This document shows, one piece after another, positions 11,486 through 22,759 of a stretch of DNA of 64,000 nt. The translations under genes were made by a program, and so were the position numbers. Under the pieces are notes generated by a model. It was not told the origin of the DNA, searched no databases, and saw only the letters and a program-made list of their open reading frames with translations. Source of the stretch: Toxorhynchites rutilus septentrionalis (taxonomy: Eukaryota; Arthropoda; Insecta; Diptera; Culicidae); NCBI RefSeq assembly GCF_029784135.1, contig NC_073745.1, positions 237,121,664-237,185,663 of the forward strand. Direction: 5' to 3'. Positions within the stretch are counted from its first letter, which is position 1; each line of letters starts with the position of its first letter.

Positions 11486-14400
11486 TTCAAATAGAGAGGT
11501 CGGAGATATCACTGTTTTACAGTGGAATTGTCGTAGTCTTATCCCTAAATTGGATACATTCAAAATTTTAATTCATAACTACAATTGTGATGTTTTTGCT
11601 CTGTCCGAAACTTGGCTTTCTTCGCGAGATGATATCGCTTTCCACGATTTTAATATTATACGCTTGGACCGTGATGATAGATACGGAGGGGTGCTTTTGG
11701 GGATCAATAAGTGCCACTCATTTTTTAGAATTGACCTTCCACCTATTGGAGGGATCGAAGCTGTTGCTTGTCATGCAAACATCAGAGGCAAAGATCTCTG
11801 TATTGTTAGCTTGTATTGGCCTCCGAGAGCTGCGGTTAGCCGCAAACAACTTGATGACATGTGCTCACTCCTTCCTGAGCCACGATTGATCTTGGGAGAC
11901 TTCAACTCTCACGGAACTGCCTGGGGGGAACAGTACGACGACAATCGTTCATTGTTGATATATGACCTTTGTAACAGCTTCAATATGACCGTTTTGAACA
12001 CTGGGGAAACAACACGTGTACCTAAACCTCCTGCTAACCCAAGTGCTCTTGACCTCTCGCTTTGCTCGAATTCACTATCGTTAGATTGCAAGTGGAATGT
12101 AATCCAGAACCCCAACGGTAGTGATCACTTGCCAATCAAAATTTCCATCACCATTGGGTTGAATTCTTCTGAATCTATAAACATGGCATATGACCTCACA
12201 AGACACATTGACTGGAAAAAATATGCGAACGCGATTGCTCTAGCCATCAATTCCAGAGATGGTTTACCTCCATTGGAGGAGTATAACTTCCTTTCTCGTT
12301 TGATCTATGACAGCGCGGTTCGCGCTCAAACGAAACCCATCCCAGGTTCCACCATTTCCCGAAGGCCTCCCAATCTATGGTGGGATAGCCAATGTTCCAA
12401 GCTTTATGTAGAAAAATCGAATGCATTTAAAGCTTTTCGGAAACGTGGAACCCCTGAAAATTTTCAAACGTATTTAGCCCTTGAAGATCAATTTAAAAAC
12501 TTAATCAAAGGGAAAAAACGTGCTTATTGGCGAAATTTCGTGGGAGGTTTGTCACGAGAAACGTCAATGAAAAAATTATGGAAAGTGGCTCGAAACATGA
12601 GAAATCGCTCTTCAACGAATGAAAGCGAAGAATATTCACATCGATGGATTTTTAATTTTGCACGGAAGGTTTGTCCTGATTCCGCTCCTGTGCAAAAAAT
12701 TGTTCGAGATATACCACAAGGTAGGTGCGATCTTGATTCCGAGTTTTCGATGGTAGAATTCTCTCTTGCTCTGCTCTCATGTAACAATTCTACTCCGGGA
12801 TCGGATAGAATAAAGTTCAACTTGCTGAAAAACCTCCCTGATGTGGCGAAACATCGCTTGTTGAATTTATTCAATCGGTTTCTGGAGAATAATATTGTTC
12901 CAGATGATTGGAGACAAGAACGAGTTATAGCTATTCAAAAACCCGGAAAACCCGCGTCCGACTTCAATTCGTACCGCCCAATAGCAATGCTGTCTTGTAT
13001 ACGGAAATTGTTGGAGAAAATGATCTTGTTTCGCCTTGATCGATGGGTTGAAACGAATGGCCTACTCTCTTATAACGAATGGCCTACTCTTATTAGATCT
13101 TATAATGTTGTATCAGATACACAATATGGGTTCCGCAGGGGCAAGGGGACGAATGATTGTCTTGCGTTGCTTTCTTCAGAAATTCAAATGGCTTACGCCG
13201 AAAAAAAACAAATGGCTTCAGTATTCTTGGACATAAAGGGGGCCTTCGATTCTGTTTCAATAGAGGTTTTGTCGGACAAATTACACTCTCGGGGTCTGCC
13301 GCCTCTATTGAATAATATGTTATATAACTTGCTTTGTGAGAAACATTTGAACTTTTCTCACGGAGATTCGGCAGTAAGTCGGGTCTCTTACATGGGCCTC
13401 CCCCAGGGCTCATGTTGAGGCCCCTTTTGTACAACTTCTATGTAAGCGACATCGACAATTGCCTTACACAAAATTGCAGCCTAAGACAACTTGCAGATGA
13501 TGGAGTGGTGTCTGTCGTAGGACCAAACGAATCCGACCTGCAAGGACCCTTACAAGATACTTTGAACAATTTTTCAACCTGGGCCATTGGGCTAGGGATC
13601 GAATTCTCCACGGAGAAAACAGAGATGGTGGTTTTTTCTAGGAAGCATAGACCAGCAAAACCAAAGCTTCAACTTTTGGGTAAACCGATCACTCATGCTA
13701 TGTCATTCAAGTATCTTGGGGTCTGGTTCGACTCCAAATGTACTTGGGGGGCCCATATTAGGTATCTGAGTAAAAAATGCCAACAAAGAATAAACTTTCT
13801 CCGTACAATTACCGGCACCTGGTGGGGAGCCCACCCAGAAGATCTTATAATGTTGTATCGAACAACTATTCTCTCAGTGATGGAGTATGGCAGTTTCTGT
13901 TTTCAATCAGCTGCCAAAACACACCTCATTAAACTCGAGCGAATTCAGTATCTTTGTCTCCGTATCGCGTTGGAATGTATGCCCTCAACGCATACCATGA
14001 GTCTCGAGGTTTTGGCAGGCCTACTCCCACTAAAAGATCGCTTCAATTTATTATCTCTTCGGTTCTTCATCCGGTGTAAGGTCATGAACCCATTGGTGAT
14101 CGGAAATTTTGAGCAGCTGATCGAGCTAAATTTTCACTCCGGATTCATGAGTTCATATCATGAATTCATCTCCATGCAGGTTGATCCTTCTTCGTATATT
14201 CCCAACCGTGTTTGTTTCCCTGACTACATCAATTCCTCTGTGCATTTTGATCTGTCCATGAAGCAAGATATCCCTGGATATTCAGATTACCAACGATCGA
14301 GGATCGCTCCAACGATCTTCGATAAAAAGTATGGGGGTATCAATTGCGATAATATGTACTTTACTGATGGGTCCACTATAAACGAGTCCACAGGATTTGG

Positions 14401-15205
14401 AGTGTTCAACGAATTTTTTAGCACCTCACACAGTCTTCAGAATCCTTGCTCAGTGTATATTGCTGAATTGGCAGCAATTCATTGGGCGCTGGACAGCGTC
14501 GCCTCACGACCTGTTGAACACTATTACATTGTAACGGATAGTCTTAGCTCTGTCGAAGCTATCCGTTCAGTGAGGCCGGAAAAGCACTCGCCATACTTCC
14601 TTGAGAGAATACGAGAAATTTTGAGTGCTTTATCCAGACGCTGTTATGTCATTACCTTTATCTGGGTCCCTTCACATTGCTCCATTCCGGGTAATGAGAG
14701 GGCTGACTCATTAGCAAAGATAGGTGCAATTGAAGGCGATATTTATCAGCGTCAAATCGCCTTCAATGAATTTTATTCTTTAGTCCGCAAAAATACCATC
14801 GCTAACTGGCAACGCAAGTGGAATGAAGATGAATTGGGCCGGTGGTTTCACTCGATTATCCCTAAGGTTAGCCTCAAACCGTGGTTCAAAAGTCTGGACT
14901 TGAGTCGGGATTTTATTCGCACCTTCTCCCGACTCATGTCCAATCACTGTTCGTTAGATGCACTACTCTTCCGTTTCAATCTTGCCAGCAGCAATCTCTG
15001 CGTTTGTGGCCAAGGTTATCACGACATCGAGCACATTGTTTGGTCGTGCGAGGTGTATCTGGTCGCCAGATCTAATTTAAAAAACTCCCTTCGGGCCCGA
15101 GGAAGACAGCCCAATGTGCCGGTGAGAGATGTGTTGGCTCGGTTAGACCTTGATTACATGTCCCATATATATGTTTTCCTTAAAGCTATAGATCTTCGTG
15201 TGTGA
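11478..15205 (+). pseudogene. LINE ORF2 polyprotein (endonuclease, RT, RNase H), one frameshift
   Basis: An ATG at 11478 overlaps the ORF1 stop. Residues 1-230 form an apurinic-type endonuclease: LQWNCRSLIPKLD, LSETWL, GDFNSHGTAWG and GSDHLPI. The reverse transcriptase follows at about residues 470-760 with FNSYRPIAMLSCIRKLLEKM, QYGFRRGKGTNDC, FLDIKGAFDSVS, GLPQGSC and a catalytic box that reads LADD instead of YADD or FADD. RNase H is near residues 955-1090, with FTDGS, AELAAIHWAL, TDSLSS and GNERADSLAK retaining its acidic residues. A terminal CxCG...H..C motif, CVCGQGYHDIEHIVWSC, follows. One base is missing after GLPQGSC near 13416, shifting the rest out of frame. An in-frame insertion of about 15 codons lies at 13071-13115. 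Confidence 0.93.
13066..13115 (+). repeat. Templated in-frame insertion inside the RT domain
   Basis: Between NGLLS and DTQYGFR about 45 bases are added. They contain a second copy of GAATGGCCTACTCT and a 20-base stretch (13095-13114) identical to 13840-13859 in the same element, where it encodes EDLIMLY. This looks like filler DNA copied during break repair or by template switching. Confidence 0.75.
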
Positions 15206-15554
15206 TTGCCCCTACATCCTTATACCCTCCTTTCCTTCCTTTGCGGGTAATTCGTTCCCTTGCTATAAATAATAGAATAAGTTGAAATGTAAATACACTA
15301 TAGATATACGAATAGATTTATAAATTGAGTGTTCATCAACATTGTTACAATTTCCTTATATCCCATCCTTCTCCTAAAAATATGTCACCCTCCTAAACTC
15401 GAGTACACCGCGAGTAATCGGTTTTCCACCTTACTAACCATAGATGTAAGAAAATTGTTTATATATATAGTTTTAAAATTATATTTAAGAATTCGGCTCC
15501 TTTAAACTTAAGTAACTGAGCCTGTAAAAATAAACGATTTAAAAAAAAAAAAAA
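15206..15554 (+). other. LINE 3' UTR and A-tail
   Basis: Contains the shared ACTCGAG...CGCGAGTAATCGGTT...TTACTAACC segment, an AATAAA near 15528 and a terminal A-run. The shared segment is probably part of the family's 3' end. Confidence 0.75.
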
Positions 15555-15564
15555 ATAATAGAGA

Positions 15565-16042
15565 TTAATACAAAATAGAGAAAAAAAATAATGTAAAAAA
15601 TTAAATCGTCTACACATTATAATCCGTTCAATAAGAACTTCTTCAGATACAATATTCAATGAAAAAACTAAAATGAAAAAGACTGCATAAAACTTTTCAC
15701 ATAAATTATCCGTTCGTATAAAACTTCGTCAGCTAAAATTTTTGTCATAAAGTAAAAAAAACATTCAGCTGTTATGAAAACACAGCTTTCACGTGTGAAA
15801 CACAGCTTTTCTTAAGCTCTGCTTGTTGCACGTTTAAAATGTCTTGGCATCGAGTTGAAAACATATATTCCTTTGAAATACAACGAATTTTGTGAAGCAC
15901 ATGTCAAGAAAAGGGGTGTTCTTAATTCATTCGCGTTTCTAGTGTTATAACTATGAACACTTCCTCTTTCAACTTTATCGAGGTAGCAAACCGTTAATTA
16001 CTTTAAAAATGAACACAATAGTTAAATAAACAATTCTTTGCT
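15565..16042. other. Unassigned AT-rich stretch
   Basis: No gene seen; the sequence is strongly AT-rich and may be the old 3' flank of the LINE fragment that follows on the minus strand. Confidence 0.35.
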
Positions 16043-16485
16043 TCACGGATAATTACATTTTAGTATTAATCGCATTATTTTATTCTGCAAACGCTGTAAT
16101 CTTGATATTTGTGTTCCATTGGCTAGAAATAGAATTGAAGAACAAAAGTCCAAATGAGGAGAGATGATTGATTTGTATAGCTGTATTTTGCTGCAAATAG
16201 TTAAATTGTTTTTCAATCGGCATAAGATTCCATACTTTTTGGCAATTTTCTTGATGACATTGTCAATGTGAGTGTTGAACTTAAGTTTGTCATCAATAAT
16301 CACGCCAAGATATTTAATCTCCCGAACGCGTTCAATAGTCTCATAATCAATAACAATAGAGACGTGCTCATTTTTCCGATTTCGCGAGATTATCATGTAT
16401 TTTGTTTTATTTACTTGTGTTCAATTTCAATTGCTTATACTTCAACCATCTACTTAGAAAACGTAAATCTTCATTCAAATGCACA
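16043..16485 (-). pseudogene. LINE reverse-transcriptase C-terminal fragment (Jockey/CR1-like)
   Basis: On the minus strand a frame of 117 codons reads EIKYLGVIIDDKLKFNTHID, then KSIISPHLDFCSSILFL and LQNKIMRLIL, the thumb and connection part after the catalytic box of Jockey/CR1-type reverse transcriptases. Upstream on the minus strand, in another frame, NEDLRFLSRWLKYKQLKLNT belongs to the same domain, so a frameshift lies near 16405. Endonuclease and the catalytic box are absent. It is a 5'-truncated dead copy, different in sequence from the I-type element just before it. Confidence 0.8.
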
Positions 16486-16584
16486 TAAATTTATTTAAAA
16501 AAATATACACTCCAGAAACGATACAAATTGATAAAAAGACGGGATCCCCAAAAATAGTCGATAAAACGGCATGTTTGGTCAGCC

Positions 16585-17119
16585 TAACTATTATGCCTGT
16601 TTACATGCAAAACCCGTCGAGAACGCTCGCAGCATCGAGCATCTCGCCTGGTCGTGTATCCGTGCTGCTCGCTCTCATCTTTCCAGAGCATTAAGGCACA
16701 AAGCAGACAATCGGATATCCCCGTCCGGGATATCTTAGGTAGCCGTGATCCAGATTTTCTGCTTCATCTAAACTTGCTCCTCAGGAACCCCGATGTCAAT
16801 GTTAATGACGTTCCTTCAATTTTTTTCCTGTATGAAAAAGGAAGGATTTCCGATCGATAAACTTTTATGTAGTCCCGCAATACATACACCTACTGTTAAC
16901 AGATACACGGACCGAAGATTGTGCAGGCCAGTGATCATTCAATAAGAGCCGGAGATAGTATCGGTCAGTGACAATTCTACACGAGCTGAAGATTTTACTG
17001 CCAGTAACAATCCTAACCTGGTTACATGTTACTAACATAGCTGATAAGAAAAATTGTCGAAATATTGAACTCCCGGCCCCGTCAGTCTAACGCCAAATGA
17101 GCCTTAATAAAAATAAAAA
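16585..17119 (+). mobile_element. 5'-truncated I-type LINE tail
   Basis: The last part of an ORF2 is visible in two frames: ARSIEHLAWSCIRAARSHLS, then SDIPVRDILGSRDPDFLLHL, closely matching the C-terminus of the full-length element (HDIEHIVWSC ... NVPVRDVLARLDLDYM). The 3' UTR contains GGTTACATGTTACTAAC and GAACTCCCGGCCCCG, shared with the pair of tails at 41.26-42.34 kb. It ends in an A-rich tail TTAATAAAAATAAAAA, directly followed by a pogo-like terminus. Only a few hundred bases of the element are present. Confidence 0.8.
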
Positions 17120-19390
17120 CAGGTCGGACTCGATTATCCGGAGACTCGATTATCCGGGATTCGATTATCCGGAATTTTAGACTCGATTATCCGGAGTATT
17201 TTATTTTTGATTTTCGGAAATTTTGAATAATTTGTATAATAATTCCATATTGAATAGCCAATATGGGTATCAAATGAAAGGGCTTGACTAGTAGAACACA
17301 GTAGATCATGAAAAATACAAATCCAAGATGGCCGCAGTTCCCAAATAACTGACTACTTTTTAATGGTATCATTCAGCTTGCCCTGTTTGTATTTATGTTC
17401 GAGTATTCGTAGGATTGCCCCACATTAATTGAAATTTGACCCCGTTCCTGATCACTGATTGATCTGAAATTTGGAAAATACCTTTAATTCTATTGCTATT
17501 ATAAAACTGCGTATTCCATGATCTTGAAAATTCAATTTGGCCGCCGCTAAAAAATTGCTGAATGGCTTGACCTGGAGAATACACTACATTATCAACAACA
17601 CAAACATGAATGAGGGAACGGATGTGATAACTACTAACTGTTACTTGTCTAATTATTTTCTAGCTTTTAGTACATTAATCCGTATAACCTCAAAAGCTGT
17701 TTTATTTATTTTATTTTCTAGTTTTTAGTAAACTATCTGTATCATTAGCATACTACAATGGTATCTCTATAATAAAACCATTCAACTTTTTTTAAATTTT
17801 TATTTCTTACCTAACTTTCTTCGGAATATTTTAATTATTTACTGTATTCTACTAGTCAAATAATTTAATTTGAGGGTAACTTCGATATATATTTTACTTT
17901 CAAAATTGTACGTTATATCGAAACATAATAAGGAACTCAGAAACGTTACTTATATTATTTTGTTGTGTTGCTGTTTGAGTAAGGTTAATGGATAAATTCA
18001 ACTAGAAGACGAAGCCAACCTTTCTCATGATGTTCCTCTTCGTACTGTTGATTAAAACTTGATTCATTTAGAATCCGGAATCACAAAACAGTTGTACTTC
18101 GGGATTGGTTAAAAGTACAAACCAAGCTTTAGTATCAAAATACAGATAATTCATTGTTCTTTCAGAAAAATACTATTCAAAAAATTATTCCTTTGGACTT
18201 TGAAAATATGTACGTTATAACGAGGGTACGCTATATCAAAGTTTTCCTGTATTGAGGGGAATGCAAAAAATACATAGTCGACTATTTAGTGGCGGTTACC
18301 TTTTCGAATTTATGTTGATCATAATGTAGTCTATTCTTCAAGTCAAGCCATTCAGCCATTTTTTAGCGGCGGCCAAATTGAATTTTCATGCAATTTTATA
18401 ATGGCAGTATAATAAAAGGTATGTTCCAAATTTCAGAACACTCAGTGATCAGGAACGGGGTCAAATTTCAATTAATGTGGGGCAATCTTACAAACACTCA
18501 AACATACATACAAAAAGGGCAAGCTGAATGAAACCATTAAATAGTAATTAGTTATTTGCGGACTGTGGCCATCTTGGATTTGAATTTTTCATGATCTGCT
18601 ATGTTCTACTAGTCAATCCCTTTCTTTTGATACAGGTCAGACTCGATTATATACAGACTCGATAATATGTGATTCGATTATATACAATTTCGGACTCGAT
18701 TATATACAGTTTGGAAAAAAATATATTTTTTTATATTTCAAATATGACTTATTTCAAGAAGAAATATAACCTTTCAACGTTAAGGTGAAATTTGAGTGGC
18801 TATTACATGTACAGTGGGGTAAAAATAGTGATTTTTGGAGATTTTGCTTGATTTTTACCAGGAATTTTTTATATCGATATTGCAGCCAAATAAAGAAAGA
18901 TAGAATTTGGGTGTCAAAGAACAAATTGTTGAGCGGTTTGAGAGCTTCAATTTGATTGATAGGAACAATCCAATTAGTAAAATTTTTAAGATAAAAGTAA
19001 TAATAACACATTAAAAATTACTAAATACTAAATCCTAAATTTTCTCATCTTTCAAATGAAGGCAATAGAGTTGTCTTCCGTAGCGTACTTTTTAATGTAG
19101 AGCCAGTTTGAGGCAACAGAGTCCGAAACAGAAAAAAAAAGTTCTATAACTCTGTCATTGTTGAAATTCGAACATATGCGTAGAAGGATTTTTTTTTCAT
19201 CAAATATGATCGCCTTTCACCTCCTGAAAGAATCTGGATAAATTTATGATGAATCAAAAATCAAATTCCTCTTTTATTTTCAAAAAACAAAAAAAAAACA
19301 TGCAAAAAAAACGAATAAAAAAAATTTTTTTTTGACTCGATTATCCGGAGTGAAAAAAAATTAATACTCCGGATAATCGAGTCCGACCTG
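17120..19390. mobile_element. Pogo/Tigger-like non-autonomous element nest
   Basis: The outer ends are perfect 24-bp inverted repeats starting CAGGTCGGACTCGATTATCC (17120-17143 and 19367-19390). Each continues into several direct GACTCGATTATCCGG units. Ends with CGATTATCCG are typical of pogo/Tigger elements. Inside, at 18633, a second terminus, CAGGTCAGACTCGATTATA, follows a TA and carries four GACTCGATTATATAC-type units, so two related elements are combined. TA follows the right end; the left end abuts a LINE A-tail. No transposase was found. The interior holds a large inverted repeat. Confidence 0.65.
17268..18632. repeat. Inverted repeat with 330-bp arms
   Basis: Arms 17268-17603 and 18311-18632 are reverse complements, diverged but alignable throughout. 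They share TTCTACTAGTCAA, CCATCTTGGATTTG, GGGCAAGCTGAATGA and ATTAATGTGGGGCAATC. The same units make up the block at 5.06-5.64 kb. About 700 bases separate the arms. A transcript could fold into long double-stranded RNA. Confidence 0.75.
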
Positions 19391-19392
19391 TA

Positions 19393-20077
19393 TTTGAAAA
19401 AAAAAAACCATTTAGACGTATTTGAATCTGTCCCATTTCTGAATGAATGAGGCTTCAAACCAGCCTCTTAGTGAGAGCTTCTTTGTACTTAGCCGTCTCC
19501 CTCCATATAACGCTTATTTTGAATTTGGTCTGAGAATTATCTACTGAAGAAATCCTTTTTCTTAACTGCGATGTTTGAGTACTGTCACCTTGTAGGTCTC
19601 CGTTTCAATGTTTTGTCTAGAAATGTAGTGTAGAAATGTAGACGAAATACCGCATGCGAATGACGAATCATTATAGTAGCTTGTCCGAAAAAAAAAGAAC
19701 CTGAAAATATTGAGAACCAGAGCAGAGGGTCCAAAGCCCCTAAGGAATATGTTTGTAATATCTGTTATCCATGGTTATTAGAAGAACAATGCCAGGAATT
19801 CTCTCTGTGACCTTCTCAGGTTGAAAATTATTTCATCTATTCGAGGAATATTAAAGGATCTTCTTGCGGTGGCTTTCTCAGGTTGCCAAAAACAACCTCG
19901 GTTGCCACGATTGAAAGAATTTTGAAATGTAATACAAAAGATGAATAAAATATATAGTTCGAGATTTTCCAAAGGAGTTTTCTCAGTGACCTCTCAGGTC
20001 AGGAAAAATACCTACGTACTACGTACGATGAATAATGGAATGTATGAATATTACATTCACGAGCTAGTTCGAGTTAA
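19393..20077. other. Unassigned stretch
   Basis: No gene recognised. TCTCAGGTT or TCTCAGGTC words recur at about 19815, 19876 and 19995, suggesting a decayed tandem repeat. Confidence 0.35.
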
Positions 20078-20857
20078 GGTAAATGATTTTGGTTTGTCCA
20101 GTCGAAAATATGATCATGGTTTGTCCACTTTTTTGAATGCTCTAATTCAGCACACCTTTGGCAAATCAGGTATTCAAATGTTTCAAAACATGTTAGTAAA
20201 ATTGTCTTTTTATGATTTACAGTAGTTTTATAGTAAATTTTTACGGAATCAAATGTTTATTTATTATGGATTATGAAATACACCTGCTATGTGTGTCAAT
20301 GCGCCCCTCATTCGAGGTAACTTTTAATCGATCACCAGATGATTATTTGGCACGTATTCAGACCTTTTCTGGAAACAAATATTGTAAACAACATGCTTGC
20401 ACACCATTTGTATCAGATTTACATAGCTAAACCATGTAATTAACGCATTTTGATGAACTCAATTCTGATCATGAGTTGTCCAATTCAATAATTGTTTTTT
20501 TTTGTTGTTTAATTGTTTTGTCTACATGATTTCTATGGCAACCGCTTGGCGCGCTGCAGTTTGTTTATTGTGTCCTTCGCGCATAGCAGAAGTAAAGTTT
20601 CTCTATGTTGCGTGTCTTAAGGTGAACACTTTTCAAATGCCCAACAAAATGCGATATTCTGAAGAAAACCTTAATTATGAATGGATCAATATGATGACAG
20701 TAAAATCGAGCAATGATAAATGCAAAATCTACTTGAGAGTTCGAATGTTTTCATTCAAAAATGGTGATTACTAACGCCGGACAAAACATGATCACTTCGA
20801 TTTGCATTTAGTAGTTGCGTAAAAACACTCCAAATCGGACAAACCAAGATCATTTAC
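20078..20857. mobile_element. Unclassified DNA element with GGTAAATGAT ends
   Basis: GGTAAATGATTTTGGTTTGT at 20078 is mirrored by its reverse complement (one mismatch) ending at 20857. A subterminal GATCATGGTTTGTCC near 20112 has a partner near 20780 on the other strand. A 90-codon frame inside (20502-20774) contains MPNKMRYSEENLNYEW, which is weakly like a pogo-type N-terminus but far too little to call. TTAA precedes the left end only. Confidence 0.5.
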
Positions 20858-22027
20858 CCTACCAAAGACTGAAAATGAGATATGCCATTAGAATCTTTTT
20901 AGTTATGACTTATAACTTAAAGGATTCTAATATAATCAACTACATTTTATAATTCATGTTTACTCTTCTAGTGTTTCGCTTACTTTTTTCTAACTTCATA
21001 TTCTGTTATATTTATTGTTACTAATTATGATACGATCGCGCATGTAATGACATCTCAGAGTCTCCTAGCTTTCTGGCATAGTGCGTGATTATGTATGAAC
21101 CCAGAATCAAACATCACCTCTGTTCGCATCGTCATGCCCAGAGCAAACGTGACAACAGTGCATCGGTGCTCCTCTCGCACTCTCCAACATTGGAGGAGAG
21201 CAAATATGCTCTCTCTCCCATGGCATGAGAGCACGAGATCACTTAGGTGCGAACGTACCTGTGTAAGGTACCTGTGTGTACGTGTGGCGCAAAACCATTT
21301 AGGAGACATCTGGCATATGGGATCAGGCCGCGATCATTAAGATCGGCGCAATCTTCTGGCCATGCAAGGTTTTGGATCATAAATACTTGTTTTCGTCGCT
21401 CCAAACTGCGCCTTGGCTCGGCGAACTTTGATGCGATGCATGCGAAGTGTCGTTCGCCTTTCGCGCATACACGACATGGATGGGTATGTGAATCACATTG
21501 GTGATTAGAGTTTGTGTATGCATTTCTGGCGTTAAGATCTCTGCAATTCCGTGCCGGTCTCAGCTGATTTTGATAGTCTAAGACAAATTTTATACATTAA
21601 TTAAAATTTCAAAAATGTTTAGAGTAGGTTTTGAAATTTTCGTACAAGGATTCATTTATCTCGTATTTTCTTATATAAACTTTTTTATGATTTTAACATA
21701 CTTTTATGAAATGACTTACATCCAAAGTTAATTTTTAGCACATGTTATGGAAATTTATTGCATTAAATGAGCTGAAAAATAACAGAAAATGTTCTACTCC
21801 CCAAAACATGTATATCATTTGTATAATATATATGCTAGAGCCAATATGAGCGAGCGAAACAGGAAACACATTTAAATGAAAGCATACGAAAGCTTTTCGT
21901 ACAGTTTGCCAAATGCCCAGACAGAGAAAGATATATTCTCGTTCATGTTCTTCTTTATCCTCTTAGAAAACACTTTCCAACTTCATTTTATGATGAGGTG
22001 TAATATTATCACGCTTCTATAAAACAG
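20858..22027. other. Unassigned stretch with a GC-richer core
   Basis: No supported gene. At about 21150-21236 several GAGAGCA/TGCTCTC words form an imperfect foldback inside a GC-richer region (21080-21500) that could be an old LTR or promoter. I found no paired LTR, target duplication or coding frame. Confidence 0.35.
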
Positions 22028-22305
22028 CGCTGGCAGCTATATGGATAGCGTAGTCGTGAGAAATAGCTTTGCATTCCAGCCGGCCTTGGTTCAATCCCCA
22101 TTGACGTCGTATGGACTTTTTTTTGGCACAATCCCAAATGAAAAGAGAAAAGAAAACAGAAAGAGATGTCTGCTCGCATACATACAAACCATGTTTAAGC
22201 TTTTAAAACAGCCCATTATTTGCGCATCTGACCCTACAGCACACGAAATGGCATAATTTCTGCCAAAGGCGAAATGTTTTCTGCCAACGCTAGTGCCCTG
22301 TAAAA
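22028..22305 (+). mobile_element. tRNA-derived SINE
   Basis: The head contains an A-box-like TAGCGTAGTCG and a B-box GGTTCAATCCCC about 45 bases apart, followed by an unrelated body with repeated TTTCTGCCAA. This is the tRNA head plus body layout of a SINE. The head does not close into an intact cloverleaf, so it is not a functional tRNA gene. Boundaries are approximate. Confidence 0.55.
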
Positions 22306-22315
22306 TCATATCACA

Positions 22316-22645
22316 ATTGATTATTTACAGTAACCCTTTAGTTATATTATCGAGGCATTAAACATCTCAAGTTATTATTACAGAGTGTCCGAAATATGAA
22401 ACTGTCCGGAATATGATTCGGAAGGTACGTTTGATGTCAAATATTTAACACTTTTTGTCAGATAAAATTTGTTCTAAATTTGGTACAAATACTACTTTGT
22501 AACTCTTCAATTATTACCAGTGACAGACAAAGTCAAATATAATCATGGAAGAAAAATTACTAGAATATTCTGGACAGTCTGTAATAATAACTTGAAATGC
22601 TTATGCTGATGATATAACTAAAAGGTTACTCTAAAAATCAATAGT
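22316..22645. mobile_element. Foldback MITE with about 80-bp inverted ends
   Basis: The left end (TTTAGTTATAT ... AAGTTATTATTACAGAGTG) and right end (ACAGTCTGTAATAATAACTT ... ATATAACTAAAAGG) are reverse complements over about 80 bases with roughly 80-85% identity. The loop is about 170 bases, and a further TCCGAAATAT motif follows the right end. There is no coding frame. Confidence 0.7.
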
Positions 22646-22759
22646 TATTAGAGAGTGTCCGAAATATTATTCAGAACGGTATGCCAGTACACGATTCGAG
22701 AAAATTCAAGCAAACAGGAACTATACATTTGCATGTCGTGTCTTGTGTCAAATGTAATA

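Larger units (their letters stand above)
9374..15554 (+). mobile_element. Apparently full-length I-type LINE with 10-bp target duplication
   Basis: The element starts CTATCCCTCATTCGC and ends in an A-run after AATAAA. ATAATAGAGA flanks both sides (9364-9373 and 15555-15564), a direct repeat that defines the insertion precisely. It has a 5' leader of about 500 bases, an ORF1 with zinc knuckles, an ORF2 with endonuclease, reverse transcriptase and RNase H, and a 3' UTR of about 350 bases. The RNase H domain plus three-knuckle ORF1 places it in the I/LOA group and not in Jockey, possibly a MosquI-like family. Part of its 3' UTR (around 15393-15435) resembles those of fragments at 16.95-17.1 and 41.3-42.3 kb. 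Confidence 0.9.

Noticed and set aside
21055..21504. Solo LTR or gene in the GC-richer block
   Set aside because: No terminal TG...CA pair with a target duplication, no primer-binding site and no meaningful translation could be found.
22028..22110. tRNA gene
   Set aside because: A- and B-box-like motifs are present but no acceptor stem or cloverleaf closes; a SINE head fits better.
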